A stretch of DNA of 64,000 nucleotides. Source: Sanguinoderma infundibulare. Lineage: Eukaryota > Basidiomycota > Agaricomycetes > Polyporales > Polyporaceae. Below, in pieces: positions 36,354 to 48,519 of this stretch. Under the pieces are notes generated by a model, which was not told the origin of the DNA, made no database searches, and saw only the letters and a program-made list of their open reading frames with translations. The stretch lies in assembly GCA_032821775.1 (NCBI GenBank), contig JAVLRN010000009.1, forward strand, positions 868,001-932,000. Direction: 5' to 3'. How positions within the stretch are numbered: position 1 is the stretch's first letter; each line of letters starts with the position of its first letter. The position numbers were made by a program, and so were the translations under genes.

Positions 36354-37036
36354 AGGAGTTAATACCAGACGATGAGAGAGCGACTGCTTTCATCATAAAA
36401 TATGATCAAAACTGTGGTACCACTTCCTTCACCTCATATACCCCAATTTCAAGTCTGGACAGCTCCTCTATTTGTTCTGCTTACCTTTTGTTGTGTGATC
36501 GGAAGGTTTTACCTTCTGATAAAACTACCGTTTTCACTTCTCAGTTTCATTATGATATATGCCTACTGGACTCAGAAAATGGTTTACTGCGTGGTGCCTT
36601 TTCTACACCACACGATCTGCATTGTTCTGCTGAATGCTTTACTTACGATCTCGACTCTACTATACAAAATGATACAATGCCACCTGATTCCTTCATCGAA
36701 GTCCCGATTGCTCCCCTGTATGTGTGCTCTCCATTTCTGTCTCTCATATACCCTGAAGTCTCGTTTCCACTCACTGCTAATCTGTATGAACTAGGTTATG
36801 ACACGCCGCAACAGTGCAAGTCCCCCAAGGCCAATGATGTGGCCAAGATCTTCCTCTCCCTGAAGAAGAAGTACAAGCCCGCCGCATTGAAGGTTTACCC
36901 ACTCCAGATGGAGCTCCCCGACTGTTTCCGCATTGTTCCGCTTGCTAACATGCCCGAACTCGACCTGAACCCCCCTCTGTTTATGCCCAGTGTCTGTTAC
37001 ACGATGGAACGACGCAACGTGATGTGAAAAGCCCAT
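36354..37036 (+). pseudogene. Gypsy protease-RT linker, copy A, cut off before RT
   Basis: Contains a 249-bp tract (36555-36803) almost identical to copy B and the frame ending LSLKKKYKPAALKVYPLQMELP, which normally leads into reverse transcriptase. Gypsy homology stops at about 37036, just after GAAAAGCCCATG, where Copia sequence begins. Copy A therefore has no RT, RNase H or integrase. Confidence 0.75.
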
Positions 37037-37858
37037 GTGTCCATCTCACAGCACCAGTATGCCCTGGACACCCTCGAGCAGTATGGCTTTGCAGACTGCG
37101 ACCCAGTGGGCACCCCCATGGATCCTGGCCTTCGCCTCAGTGCAGACATGTCCCCAACATCACCCTCTGACATCCGGGAGATGCAGGACATTCCCTACAG
37201 CCAAGCGGTCGGTTCCCTCTTCTACCTGGCTGTTGCAACGCGCCCAGACATCTCCCGCACTGTAGGCAACCTTGCATGCTTCTCCCAGAACCCAGGGATG
37301 GCACACTGAAAGGCAGTCAAGCACCTCTTCTGCTACATCAAGGGCACAATTGACTACAAGCTCACCTATGCCCCATCACCAGATTCTGAGGTCTTCACCT
37401 CCTACACTGACACTGACCATGCTGGCTGCCCTGACACTGGTTGCTCTACCTCTGGGCACATCATCAAGATGGGCACAGGTGCGATTTCCTGGTCGAGTCG
37501 TCTTCAGGGCATTGTGGCACTGTCTACCACAGAGGCAGAGTTTGTTGCAGCGGTCTCAGCTGGCCAGGGAATGCTCTGGTTGCGCAATCTGCTCACAGAG
37601 TTTGGCTATGACCTCTCCTCCTCCTTCAAGCCGCGCATCGACAATCTCTCCGCCCTCTCTGTTGCCAAGAATCCTGAGCACCATGGGCGCATGAAGCACC
37701 TGGATCTGCACTTCTACTGGCTTAGAGATGAGGTGGCCAAGGGGCGCATTGAGATTGTGCATCTGCGCACATCTGACATGCCAGCAGACATCCTGACCAA
37801 GTCTCTCCCCAAGCCCAAAGTCCTTGAGATGGTGAAGATGCTTGGGCTGGGGACTTGA
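37037..37858 (+). pseudogene. Copia RT/RNase H C-terminal fragment
   Basis: The 3' end of a Ty1/Copia polyprotein: VSISQHQYALDTLEQYGF, IPYSQAVGSLFYLAVATRPDI, then RNase H with SYTDTDHAGCPDTGCSTSGH, ALSTTEAEFVA, EHHGRMKHLDLHFYWLRDEV and the terminal MPADILTKSLPK. One in-frame TGA at 37307-37309 stands where Trp is usual. Upstream Copia gag, protease, integrase and most of RT are absent. Confidence 0.9.
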
Positions 37859-37863
37859 CCAGT

Positions 37864-37985
37864 CAGGGGGGAGTGTTGAAGTCGCCGCTCTAGCAGTGGC
37901 GTTTATGCCCGTATCAAGTCCCCACTTGGACCAGTCGTTACTTACATATTCCCCTACTTACCATAATTATCGCTTAGCTGTAGCC
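37864..37985 (+). repeat. Copia polypurine tract and truncated 3' LTR
   Basis: A purine run (CAGGGGGGAG, 37864-37873) is followed by TGTTGAAGTCGCCGCTC at 37874, matching the Copia 5' LTR that starts at 61707. Homology to that LTR ends at about 37985, where the sequence switches to the interior of the Gypsy LTR at CCCCCTTCGAC. Confidence 0.85.
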
Positions 37986-38822
37986 CCCTTCGACCGCATG
38001 GTTCCCCTTCCTCGTGGCCCCGATTATGCACATAGCTTACAGGTGCCCTCACACTTGGGGATTGTTCAGTATGTCTTCGATCATATGCACGTCTCATTAC
38101 ATGCCACAGGACATGTGGTGGCATGGCATGGTTCCTTGTGGCTCAGCCTCTGATTGGTTTAGTACGATGTGTGGCTATCTTTGACATGGTCACAATGCGT
38201 CAATCATGGTCACATGTTGTACCCCATGGGTACAGGTTTCTTTGGCTCTTTCACAATGGTACACGTTTCAGCTCACAGTTACTAGGTAGTTCTGTCGCAG
38301 ATATCTCTCAGACTCTTTTAGGTTATAGTTCAGACACACATGGCCTTTGTAGCTACATTTCGGAGGCTTTGGTAGTGTAGTGGTGTTGGTGCCACCGCAT
38401 GGTATGCGCAGTGTGTACTCTCTGTACTTAGCCTTGGTTTTGGTGTATGGATTTCTAAGGTTACCCCTGGCCTCAGATCTCTCTCTCTTCATGCCTGTGT
38501 GTGTGCGACTCCCTTTGGGCTCCGAGTAGCCTCTCCGCATCGACTTTGAGCCTCTCTTCATCAGTATGTTGTGCAACTACACATACTTCGCATTGTTCGT
38601 CTCCTGCAGTGTCCGTGCACACTGGTCGTTTCCACATCATACACTACCGCATGGTAGTTGGTCTACGTAACTGCACCATAGTTGAGTCTCCTCCTTTTCC
38701 TACTGTTCAGTGGCCTTTAGGCTTGCAGCACACCTATACCACCTCGCACACATCGGTCATGGCCTGTCCTCTCCCCATGTTGATCCTTCAGTTCTACACA
38801 CAGGTTCTCCGTGCACATTACA
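37986..38822 (+). repeat. Truncated middle Gypsy LTR
   Basis: Aligns with the 3' four-fifths of the outer LTRs and ends GTGCACATTACA at 38822. Its 5' part is replaced by the Copia fragment. It serves as the apparent 5' LTR of copy B. Confidence 0.85.
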
Positions 38823-38844
38823 TTTTGGAGCCCACCGCAAGGGG
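38823..38844 (+). promoter_or_regulatory. Primer-binding site of Gypsy copy B
   Basis: Directly after the LTR end comes TTTTGGAGCCCACCGCAAGG. The TGG at 38826 would pair with a tRNA CCA end; I cannot assign the tRNA. The decayed equivalent in another Gypsy lineage is at 56121. Confidence 0.6.
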
Positions 38845-39077
38845 TTTCAGGTGCTGTCTGTAGGTCCAAGGTGTCCCCAATGACACTCTTTCAAGACCCA
38901 GGGTTCCTTCATGACCTTGTGGTTCTTCATGCTCTAGTAAGAGCAAACCCACCATCTCCAACCTACATCATCTTCAATCCGTATTGTCCACATTTGCTCC
39001 ATATGCACTCATGTCCCAACTACCACACCAAATCGTACCATGCATCCTGCACAAGAGCCACTTCACTCGACACATCA

Positions 39078-40477
39078 ATGGCTCCCAAATCCGTCCATAA
39101 CATCTGCAACCTTAAGGGTCTCAGCATTGACAGCTCAAACCTTGAATCCATCCTCTCCGAACTATGTACGTCCCATAGATGTGCCCCTACCATGCAAACC
39201 CCATATTCTACTGCTCTGAACATGCCAAACCCAACCACACTGAGCGGTCCATCCCATATACCACAGCCAATCACCCCTTCCCATTCCCTGCATGCTCAGT
39301 CTTTGCAGACACAGCAGCCCCCCCCCCACCAATGATGCAGAACCCAATGATGAACATTGCAGCTCCTATGATGGCAGTGACAGGCGTAAAGGCCATGCCA
39401 TTCCGTGGTGAGCAGACAAGCCTGAAGTTTGACCCAAGCGAGCCACATGGTATCATCGCCTATTTCAAGGATCTTAGGCAGCTGTATGACTGGCATGGAG
39501 TGGTTGATGAAGAGGAGAGGAAGACGTGGGTGACCTGCTACATCATGCTGATGGTCGCAGAAGCGTGGAAGTACATGCCCTCCTACATCGACAAAGTGGC
39601 CACATTCAGCATGTTTGAGAAGGAGGTGCTTGAACTTTACCTCAACACGAATGAAAGGCAGATCTGGATAATTCAGAACCTCAATGCGGTCATGGGCAAA
39701 TGCGATCATCTTGGGCCAGTTACCACACATGCCGAGTACCTCGAACATCACATTGAAGTCTTTCCGATAGTCACATACCTAAAGAGGGAAGGCCGGATCA
39801 CAGAGGAGGTTGCGGGTGATGTGCTTCTCAAGGCACTCACCCAACTGATCTGTGCATGCATTATAGTATGCCTCGACGCGACCAACCCCAATGTGATTGG
39901 TGATGTGCCATGGTCATTTGTGGAGATCCATGCTGTGATTCAGCACGTCATTCAATGGCCCCGCATGTATGCAGCCAATCTCACACAGCATGTCTCCTTC
40001 GCTGAGCCACCTGCTCAGTACTATACACCAATTGCGCTGTCTGGGTACCCCACACATATGCAGCTGCCAGGTCCTGCTCCAGCAGTCAAGGCAGAGCCAT
40101 CTGTCAAAATGTTCCAGGCCATCCTAGATGGTATCACGCAGCTCAACAAGAACATCTCATCAAGCCGTGGACCTCCTCATCCTCTGACTCTGCCCGTTGG
40201 TCAGTACAATGGCACGGGCCATCAGAACAACACAGGGCAAAGGAACGACATGGGCATGGGTCAAGGTCAGAATGCACATCATAATGGTTGCTTCTACTGT
40301 GGCGGTCCAGACTGTAGCACGCATAACTGTCAGGCAATTCACAAAGACATGGCTACAGGCAAGATTCATCATGATATGAGCAGCCACATCATGCTGGCCG
40401 ACTATTCACCCATTCCTGAAACACTGCATGGTCTCACAATCCAGAAGCACATCAACATCATGTTGGACACACACTGA
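39078..40477 (+). pseudogene. Gypsy gag, copy B (frameshifted)
   Basis: Homologous to copy A gag. The ATG at 39078 opens MAPKSVHNICNLKGL; the capsid frame (KAMPFRGEQTSLKFDPSEPHG) resumes after a ten-C run and small indel near 39320 and continues to 40477. It includes YLKREGRITEEVAGDVLL and the cysteine segment CFYCGGPDCSTHNC (about 40290-40330) still in frame. Many codons that keep CG in copy A read CA or TG here, and vice versa. Confidence 0.87.
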
Positions 40478-40525
40478 GCTAACCAGCAGGCAGCACAGAG
40501 CACTCCTCAGAACACACCGCAGAAT

Positions 40526-41886
40526 GTGGCCCAGGTGACCCTGGTGTTGGAGGGACTGGATGAAGGGAGCCAGATCAATGCAAAAATCTTCGAGCTGTCC
40601 ACCGAGACTACAACATGTAAAGCCACTCCTAGCAGACAGATCATGGACTACATGCTCGTCCCACTGGGTCGTAAGCCCACAGACAAGCCGACCGACCACA
40701 CACCTCCCACCTCGCAGAACGCATTGAGCTCCATGTTACCTAGTGCCCCTGTTCAGCTGCCAGTTGACAAGGGGAAGTGCGTCACGATGTACAGTGATGA
40801 TGTATGTGATCAGTGGGCTGGTCCGATTCACCCTTTCGCAAGTGCATGCAATGCCACCAACACAGTCCTTCCAGCAAAGGAGCCTCAGCCTGCAAATGGT
40901 GTGAGCGATGCACTCCCAAAGACAGGACCTGCGTTTAAGGCCATCACTGCACAACTGCATGAGCCTGCCTATAGGATGATGTTCCCCAAGCTCAATGCAG
41001 ATGCGGAAGAATGTGTCGCTCAGCATTTGCTCTCTGGAGGTTTAGAGATCTCGTCGAAGGAGCTGCTCAGCATCGCACCTGGTGTGCATCATCGTGTCCA
41101 TGACATCACAGCCATGTGCCATCTTGTGAGTGCACTGAGAGACAAGCCTTTGAATGTCGTGTCGATGCCCAGTTCATCTAGCGTGCCTACTGCATAGTTA
41201 CAGGTGCAAGAGGACCGTCATCCCTTGCAAGCATATATATTGAAGAGGTAGACAATGAAGATGCTCCAAACTACACGAAGAAAGCACATGTTCTCAATCT
41301 ATCAGCAGCCAATGCCTCTGAGGGGGGCCCTCTCGAGCTCATGAATTTAACTGCAGACGATGAGCTGCCATGCAGTGTACTTCGTGTTTCTGGAGACTCG
41401 GTGGAGGGCATTGACCCTGCCTGGTCAGCTATGTTATGTGTCCACTTGCGCACACTCTGGGTGATTGTTGGTGCCAGTTTGGTCACTAAATGCATCATTG
41501 ACTGTGGCTGTCAGTTCATCTTCATGAGCGAAGAACACTGTCTCAAGGTGGGCATTGCATACAACCCGAACATCAACCTTTGCACAGTTGCAGCGAATGG
41601 CTCGGTTGACCAGGTCTTAGGCATTGTGCGGAACATCCCTATCATCATCGGCCATGACATGACTGCGTATTTCCAGATCTTCATCATTCGCAATGCATTG
41701 TATGATGTTCTCCTTGGTCACCCCTTCGATGCAATCTTCAACATGAAGTTTGAGAATCTACCGGGTGAAAACCATGTCATCACCCTGACCTGTCTGATGA
41801 TGGACATGGTCCTGGTTATACCCACCTATCTGCATGGTGAACGTCCCCCTCCGTCGCTGGCTCAGGTGCTGGGTTTTCAAGAGTAG
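40526..41886 (+). pseudogene. Gypsy spacer and protease region, copy B
   Basis: Spacer frame 40526-41197, then a break and the protease frame 41341-41886. The protease part reads KCIIDCGCQFIFMSEEHC and YFQIFIIRNALYDVLLGHPFD, so the active-site block is D-C-G. The frame is more complete than in copy A near DQVLGIVRNIPIIIGHDMTAYF. Function as the element's aspartic protease is inferred from order and family resemblance. Confidence 0.78.
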
Positions 41887-44800
41887 AGGAGTTAATATCA
41901 GACAATGAGGGAGTGACTGCTTTCATCGTAGAATACGATTGAAACTGTGGTACTGCTTCCTTCACCTTGTATACCCCAATTCCAAGTCTGGACATTTGTT
42001 CCACTTATCTTTTGTCGTGTGATCAGAAGGTTTTACCCCCCAATAAGACTACTGTTTTCGCTTCTCAGTTCCATTACAATATATGCCTACTGGACTCAGA
42101 AAATGGTTTACTGCGTGGTGCCTTTTCTACACCACACGATCTGCATTGTTCTGCTGAATGCTTTACTTACGATCTCGACTCTACTATACAAAATGATACA
42201 ATGCCACCTGATTCCTTCATCGAAGTCCCGATTGCTCCCCTGTATGTGTGCTCTCCATTTCTGTCTCTCATATACCCTGAAGTCTCGTTTCCACTCGCTG
42301 CTAATCTGTATGAACTAGGTTATGACATGCCACAACAGTGCAATTCCCCTGAGGCCAATGATGCAGCTGAGATCTTTCTCTCCCTGAAGAAGAAGTACAA
42401 ATCCACCGCATTGAAGGTTTGCCCACTCCAGACAGAGCTCCCCAACCATGTCCACATTGTTCAATGCATCGTGGGTGACCCTCTCGCTAACATGTCTGAA
42501 CTTGACCTGAACCCCCCTCCATTTACACCCGGTGTCTGTTACAGGATGGAATGATGCAACATGATGCGAAAAGCCCATGCCCACCTTCTCAATGATGTGG
42601 AGCTCAACATCCTCGACAATCTCATCAAGAAACAAGAGCTGGGCATCACTTGGGATGACTCCAAGCGTGGTCAGTTTCAGCATGATTTCTTTCCTCCGAT
42701 TGAGATCCTCACAGTACTGCACAAGCCTTGGGTTCTCAAGAACTTCTCTATACTGCCTGATCTGTACAAGGAGGTCTGTGGGATCATCCAGAAGAAGATT
42801 GACAGTGGAGTTTACAAACCATCGAACTTGTCCTACTGCTTGAACTGCTTCTGCATTCTCAAGAAGGATGGGAAGAGTCTCCGCATCATGCATAGCCTCA
42901 AACTGCTCAATGCAGTCACCATACAACACTCCAGCATTCCCCCTCTCCCTGAACATCTCGCTGAACAATTCACCAGTTGACCGTGCCTCGCGCTCCTCAA
43001 TCTCTACGTCAGTTACAATGAATGAGAGATAGCAGAGTCTTCACACAATTTGACCACATTCCAGACTCTCTACAGCGTGCACTGCCTGGTAATGCTCCCT
43101 ATGGGCTGGTCTAACTCCTATCTTCCACGATAACGTCACATTCATACTCCAGGAAGAAATCCCCCACTGCACGATTCCTTACATTGATGATGTACCCATT
43201 AAGGGACCTGAGAGCGACTATTGCTTGGCAGATGGCTCTTATGAGATGATCAAGGTGAACCTCAAAGTGTGACACTTCGTATATGAGCACTTCAGTAACC
43301 TCATGTGAATCCAGCAATGCATCATGTACTCTGGCAGGACATTCTCTGGCCTGAAATACATCGTGTTTTTATCCTCAATGGCATGGTAATCAGTCACCAT
43401 TGTACACCAATCGGTAGACTGCTGGACACCAATCGTGTCCGCATGGTTACTGCTTGGGGACTGTGTCGTAACCTTTTGAACATTCATGCCTTTCTGGGGA
43501 CAATTGGTATCACGTGCATCTTCATCTTCAACTTTGCGAAGCTCGCACACCCTCTCATGCAACTTACCTGCAAAGACATCAAGTTTGAGTGGGGTGCCGC
43601 ACAGGACGACATGATGGCCATGTTGAAGCAGGCACTGATCGACTCCCCTGCGCTCCATGCACTCAACTATGAGTTGGATGCTCCAGTCATTCTAGGCATC
43701 ATACGTCTTGGATGGCAGTCGGATTCCTTCTGTGCCAGCAAGACCTAAAGAAGCCCTCCGTACGGTACTACAACTGCTTTGGCTCAATAATGCTCAACAC
43801 ATGTGAGCAGCATTTCTCACAACTGAAGCTGGAGATCTATAGGCTTTACCGTGCTTTAGGTGCTCTTTGTCTGTGGCTGGTTGGCATTTAACACTTCATC
43901 ATTAAGGTTGATGTGCGGTACATCAAAGAGATGCTCTCTAACTCTGACATCATTCCGTCCACATCAGTCAACTGGTGGATCATGTCCATTCTTATGTTCC
44001 ACTTTGAGCTCATGCACATACTGGGCAAGCACCATGCACTGGACAGTCTTTCGCATTGTCTCCTGCAGGAAGGTGATCTTCCGCCAGAGGAAGACAACTT
44101 TGAAGAGTGGGTTGACAAGCTCTATGGTTTTATCACAGAAGTCATCCTGCCTCTGCACCTCAGTGATGCGCCATTGTGCTCTGAAGGGGACCTCCTGTAC
44201 CCTGTGAAACTACACGTTTCTACACTGTTGCAGATTCTGATGCAGATGCTCGATACCACGCATGATGCCTGACTGGAGAATGATGTGGACTGCACCCTGT
44301 CATATAACGCATTCCCCTGTAGGCCCTCTGCGCTCGAGGTGAAGAAGCAGGTGCTCGCAGTTACGAAGTTTTTGTGCAACCCATAGTGTCTGATGGGCCT
44401 CGGTGAGCAACGATTCGAGGGCTTCTACAAGTTTCCTCTTCAGTTTGCTCTTGACGAGTGTGGGTTCCTGTGGAAGTGCCATGTGAAGGGTGTGCACTGT
44501 AAGGTCATCCCTCCTGTGTGCCGATCTGAGATCCTTCATGACTTGCATGATTGTATCGTTTGTCTGCGACCGCTTCTGGTGGCCTGACATGATCTCCAAC
44601 ATCAAGTGGTATGTTCGGATGTGCCATCTCTACCAAGTGCACCAGATAACGAAGATCCTCATCCCTGCGACCGTCTTGTACCCTGCTGCGCCGATAATCA
44701 AAGTACATATTGACTCCGCACAAATGCTGGGACCACACAAGTTCTTCATTCATGCACAGTGTGTGACTACATCCTGGCCTGAAACCCGTGCTGTAACCTC

Positions 44801-45677
44801 TGAGGGCATGCGCGCTAGGCGAGTTCCTCTTCCAGGACATCATTGCATGGTGGAATGCGGTCAGTGAGATCATCTCTGACAATGGTTCACCATGGGTGAA
44901 GGCACTCAAGTATTTTGCATCCAAATACCATATAAACCACATCTGCATCTCTGGCTACAACTCACACATGAACGGCATCATTGAAAGCCCTCACCACCTG
45001 ATGCACGACATCCTTTTCAAGGTGATGGATGGTGATGGCAAGAAGTGGGTGACCCAGCTCCACTCTGTGCTGTGGGCTGACCATGTGACCACACATTATA
45101 GGCTGGGCTGTTCTTCATACTTTGCATTCACAGGCATGCATCCAGTGTTGCCACTCGACATCGTTGAAGCCATGTACCTCGCTCTGACCACCAACAGCGT
45201 CCTTACAACTGAGGATCTTCTCGCCGCACAGTGACCTTGCAGAAGCATGAGCACTAGGTCGTGCTCATTTGATCAGTGGTCTATGAAGCAAGGATGACGG
45301 CTGTCAAGCAGCTCAAGGAACAGCATTGCTATACCGTGCACGACTATGACTGCCAGCCAAACACCCTAGTCCTCCTTCGCAACATGGTGATCGAGAAGTC
45401 CCTCAATAGGAAGATGCGTCTGTGCTACCTGGGGCCTTACCTCATCATCACCCACAACCGTGGAAAGGCGTACATCCTCTCTAAGCTCGATGGTGTGGTG
45501 TTCGACTACCCCATCGTGGTGTTCCACATTATACCCTACCTCACACGAATGAAGGCCATCGACATATCACACAGTTGGTTAGATGCCAACATGTGTCGTA
45601 TACGTGATCTCGAAGCCTCTTCAGACAAGGGTGAGGGTGCCGATGACTTCAATGCAGACCTAGTGGATGATGTTTGA
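41887..45677 (+). pseudogene. Gypsy pol copy B: RT, RNase H and integrase
   Basis: Order is typical of Ty3/Gypsy. A linker (41967-42554) is followed by RT: the frame 42561-42980 (QFQHDFFPPIEIL, then CILKKDGKSLRIMHSLKLLNAV); PYIDDV with the catalytic YIDD lies near 43165-43185 in a broken frame. The RT thumb and connection region is at 43305-43748, RNase H remnants at 43770-44270 (VDVRYIKEMLSNSDI, ILMFHFELMHILGKHHALDSLS), and integrase at about 44393-45677: the zinc-finger remnant, EIISDNGSPWVKALKYFASKY and CISGYNSHMNGIIE carrying two of the D,D,E residues, and the C-terminal YLGPYLIITHNRGKAYILSKLDG domain. Several frameshifts and stops make it non-functional. Confidence 0.88.
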
Positions 45678-45727
45678 GCTGCCCTGTCTTCGCTGTTCTG
45701 CTGAGCAGTTGACTGAGACAGTCAACA

Positions 45728-45745
45728 TTTCAGTGGGGGGGAGAG
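45728..45745 (+). promoter_or_regulatory. Polypurine tract after Gypsy copy B
   Basis: CAGTGGGGGGGAGAGA lies 50-70 bp after the pol stop, where a plus-strand primer should be. No LTR follows; the related tract at 49944-49957 does abut an LTR. Confidence 0.6.
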
Positions 45746-46203
45746 ATAGGTGCTGGCTACCACATGTTTGCACATGGACTTTGGTTTTCTTTCTATTTAT
45801 ATGACAAAGACTCTGTTTCATTATTTTCCACCTCCTTACTTACATAACAGACATGACTTCCTTTCATGCGATGACATTTTCTAGCACACAGCTATTTTAT
45901 TTCTACTACAATACTATATACAATAAAACATGACCTACAATGCAAAAACCACAATGCGAGATGACACTATGGACAAGATAAATGAAGGACAGAGAGATTA
46001 CGATGATATATGATACTATGACTGTTCAAAATTTTTTTTCAGACCTTTTACTACTTTTCTGCAAAGGCGAGACTGAAGTGACAGGACAGGACAAGAAACA
46101 CACCATGTGGTGCAGCTATCCTACAAAGCAAAAAAGTCCGCGACAATGAAAATGAACAGACAACAGGACCAATGCAACCAAGAAGGTGATGATGGTGATC
46201 CAC
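45746..46203. other. Non-coding segment after Gypsy B pol
   Basis: AT-rich (45780-46060), no gene recognised. It lies between copy B's polypurine tract and the end of the antisense frame; it is presumably the 3' end of that antisense gene. Confidence 0.45.
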
Positions 46204-48310
46204 CTACTTGCATGAAGATGATGGGCCCTCGCTGCCACAGCATGGTACCCACTTCGACTGGTACTGGCCGAAGGGCAGCCCAGTATGCTCCATCTCCTGT
46301 GCATGAAGGACCTCCATCATCATGTGGTCGAGGTTCACCTGCAACGTGAGATGCGCATACTCCTGCCGGATATACAAGACTTTGCTATCCAGGAGGGTGT
46401 GTCCTTCCTTGATGACAGGCATCTGCATGGCAACCATGGGGTGGGACGATAACGACGATGCAGCAGGCAGAGGAGCCGTGATGACAGGCTCTTCCACGAA
46501 CACAGGGCCATCGACAATCATCGGTGGGAAGTTGTAGGGCACAGGGTCGCTGCTCCAGATGGTGATGTTGATCTCCTGCTTATCACCTTCTGGCGCAGCT
46601 GCAGTCAGTGTGCATGGTGCGGGGGTGGGTGCATCATTCTTGTACACTGATGGGTTGAGCTCATCTTCCTCATCGTGGCAGCCGTCTTTGTCGTTAGGCA
46701 CATCCGTGTCAATTGGTGCGCCCTCATGAGGATTGACCTCGGTGTGCTCCTCATCCTCATTGATCATGCTGCCTGTGCCCTCCACGTACTCCTTGGGCAG
46801 TGCAGGCAGGTCCTCCTTGGGGATTTTGAAGTTCATCAGTCCTGCGCATGGTGGGTTGAACTTTGAGTGCCTGAGATGCACCGCCAGTTGCGTGGGCTCA
46901 TCGACTTGCAGCTTTCAGTCTGGAAGGCTTTCGATGTACTGCACAATCACCTCGCACATGCCACAGTTGCCCTCCTTGATGTCCACCATGAATGAGTGTC
47001 CCTCACCATTGTAGATGGCAATGATCTTCTTCCCATACCGAACGTCACCAGACCAATTCTGCAGGAGGTGCTTGCATGAGATGTGCTTGTCGATGCATGC
47101 CATGCAGTGCATGCTAACAGTCGATGGCTCACACTTGCTGTTGGTCTTGTGGCACCCATTGCACTAAGAAGTGGTCCATGAAATGTACGTGATCTTGTTG
47201 CCACCGTACTTCTTGGCCTTCTTCAGCACATTCTCACTTTCTGTGGCTTCAGTGGCCTTGTGCTTCACCACAATCGAGTGGGGAAGGGGGACCTTTTTGG
47301 CAGATAACGACACAGTCATTGTGCACGTTGTGGTCTTCAGTGTGAGGTCTTCATCAGCCAATGTGTCCACATCAATGGGCGAGTTGACAGTGGCAGCGTG
47401 CTCCTTGCCCTTCTTGCTTGATGTGCTGGTCTTCTTTTGGCAAGGTGCAGCAGGTGGAGGATCACTCTTGGTCACAGCCTGGGAGCATATGGATGGGCAT
47501 GAGGTGGCCAATGACGCAGTTGCCTTCAGCGCATTTACCTTCAGCAGAGGCGCATGTATACCAAGCAGGGCCAGTGCACCATTGGTGCCCCCAGTCAACA
47601 TGGCAGCAATGGGCCTCCTGGTGGGAGTCCGAGGAACTGACAATGACACGGCAGTGGCCAATGATGATGTAGTTGGTCATGACTGTGGGGTGTCTGTAGT
47701 TTCACCCATCAGGCTGGCCTGTTGGTCTTTGTCTGGACAAATGCAATTAGTGTGGCTCACCATGCGTATAATGGAATTACTCACATTTGCGCTCCGCCTG
47801 AGCCTCTATCTCACACATCTGTTCGAGGTCAGCGAACACCTTGTTCACCTGACTATTAATCTCCCTCTTCACCGCCTGTCCCTTCTCTACTGAGAGGTCC
47901 TCATTGTCAACCTGCATCTGGATGGCCTGACACTTGGTGATGAGCTCTGTGTGGCATGCCTTGAGTTTCACGCACTGCGTGTGCACCGCTTTGAGCAGGT
48001 GGGGCCATGTGCATGAGCCGTACATCTTCATGAGGCGTTTAGTCTCAGTCTCAGAGCAGTGGCCCTTAGTGAGGTCACAAAACTGCGTGAAGTGTGCATC
48101 TGCCAGTATGAGCAGCAAGAGAGCACTGATTGCATCCAGGAACCAGTTGTGGAGCTGGCTGCATGCAACAGTGTTCGGACTGTCGCTCAGCATGATGAGC
48201 TTGTCGATGAGCTTGACAAGGGGGCTGGTGTCAATGTCTGGCAGGTTTGTCCAGCTGAGCGCATGGTGGACTTTGATGTCCTTGGAAGTGATGGCTGAGG
48301 AGTTGGGCAT
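46204..48310 (-). pseudogene. Antisense accessory gene with Zn2Cys6-like cluster inside Gypsy composite
   Basis: I do not recognise this gene. It runs opposite to gag-pol. Exon 1 starts at the ATG at 48310 (MPNSSAITSKDIKVHHAL) and is helical and charged, ending near QMCEIEAQAERK with a GTGAGT donor at about 47785. The second part is one frame from about 47661 to 46204: a Ser/Thr/Lys-rich region, then (47163-47074) six cysteines spaced C-x2-C-x6-C-x8-C-x2-C-x6-C, exactly the Zn2Cys6 spacing, then GKKIIAIYNGEGHSF and a second C-x2-C, then an acidic Pro-rich tail. Two stops interrupt it: TAG directly before the cluster (47164-47166) and TGA at 46915-46917, the latter a likely former CGA. The exon 2 acceptor is uncertain. 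A DNA-binding or RNA-binding role is possible but unproven. Confidence 0.62.
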
Positions 48311-48519
48311 GGTGGAGGCAGTTGCAGAATGAAGAAGTGGGCATGCAAAAGAGAAGGCTGACACTGACCCTCAAGTCTATATGGCCAGGCTCGACAACAT
48401 GCATGATGGACTCTTCAACCTTTCACTGCTTCTGCATGTCCCCAGAAAGCATCGTTCAGGGTCCACATCATGCAAGTGGCACTGAGCGGTTGGTGCGTCT
48501 GTTATGTTACACATCAAGC

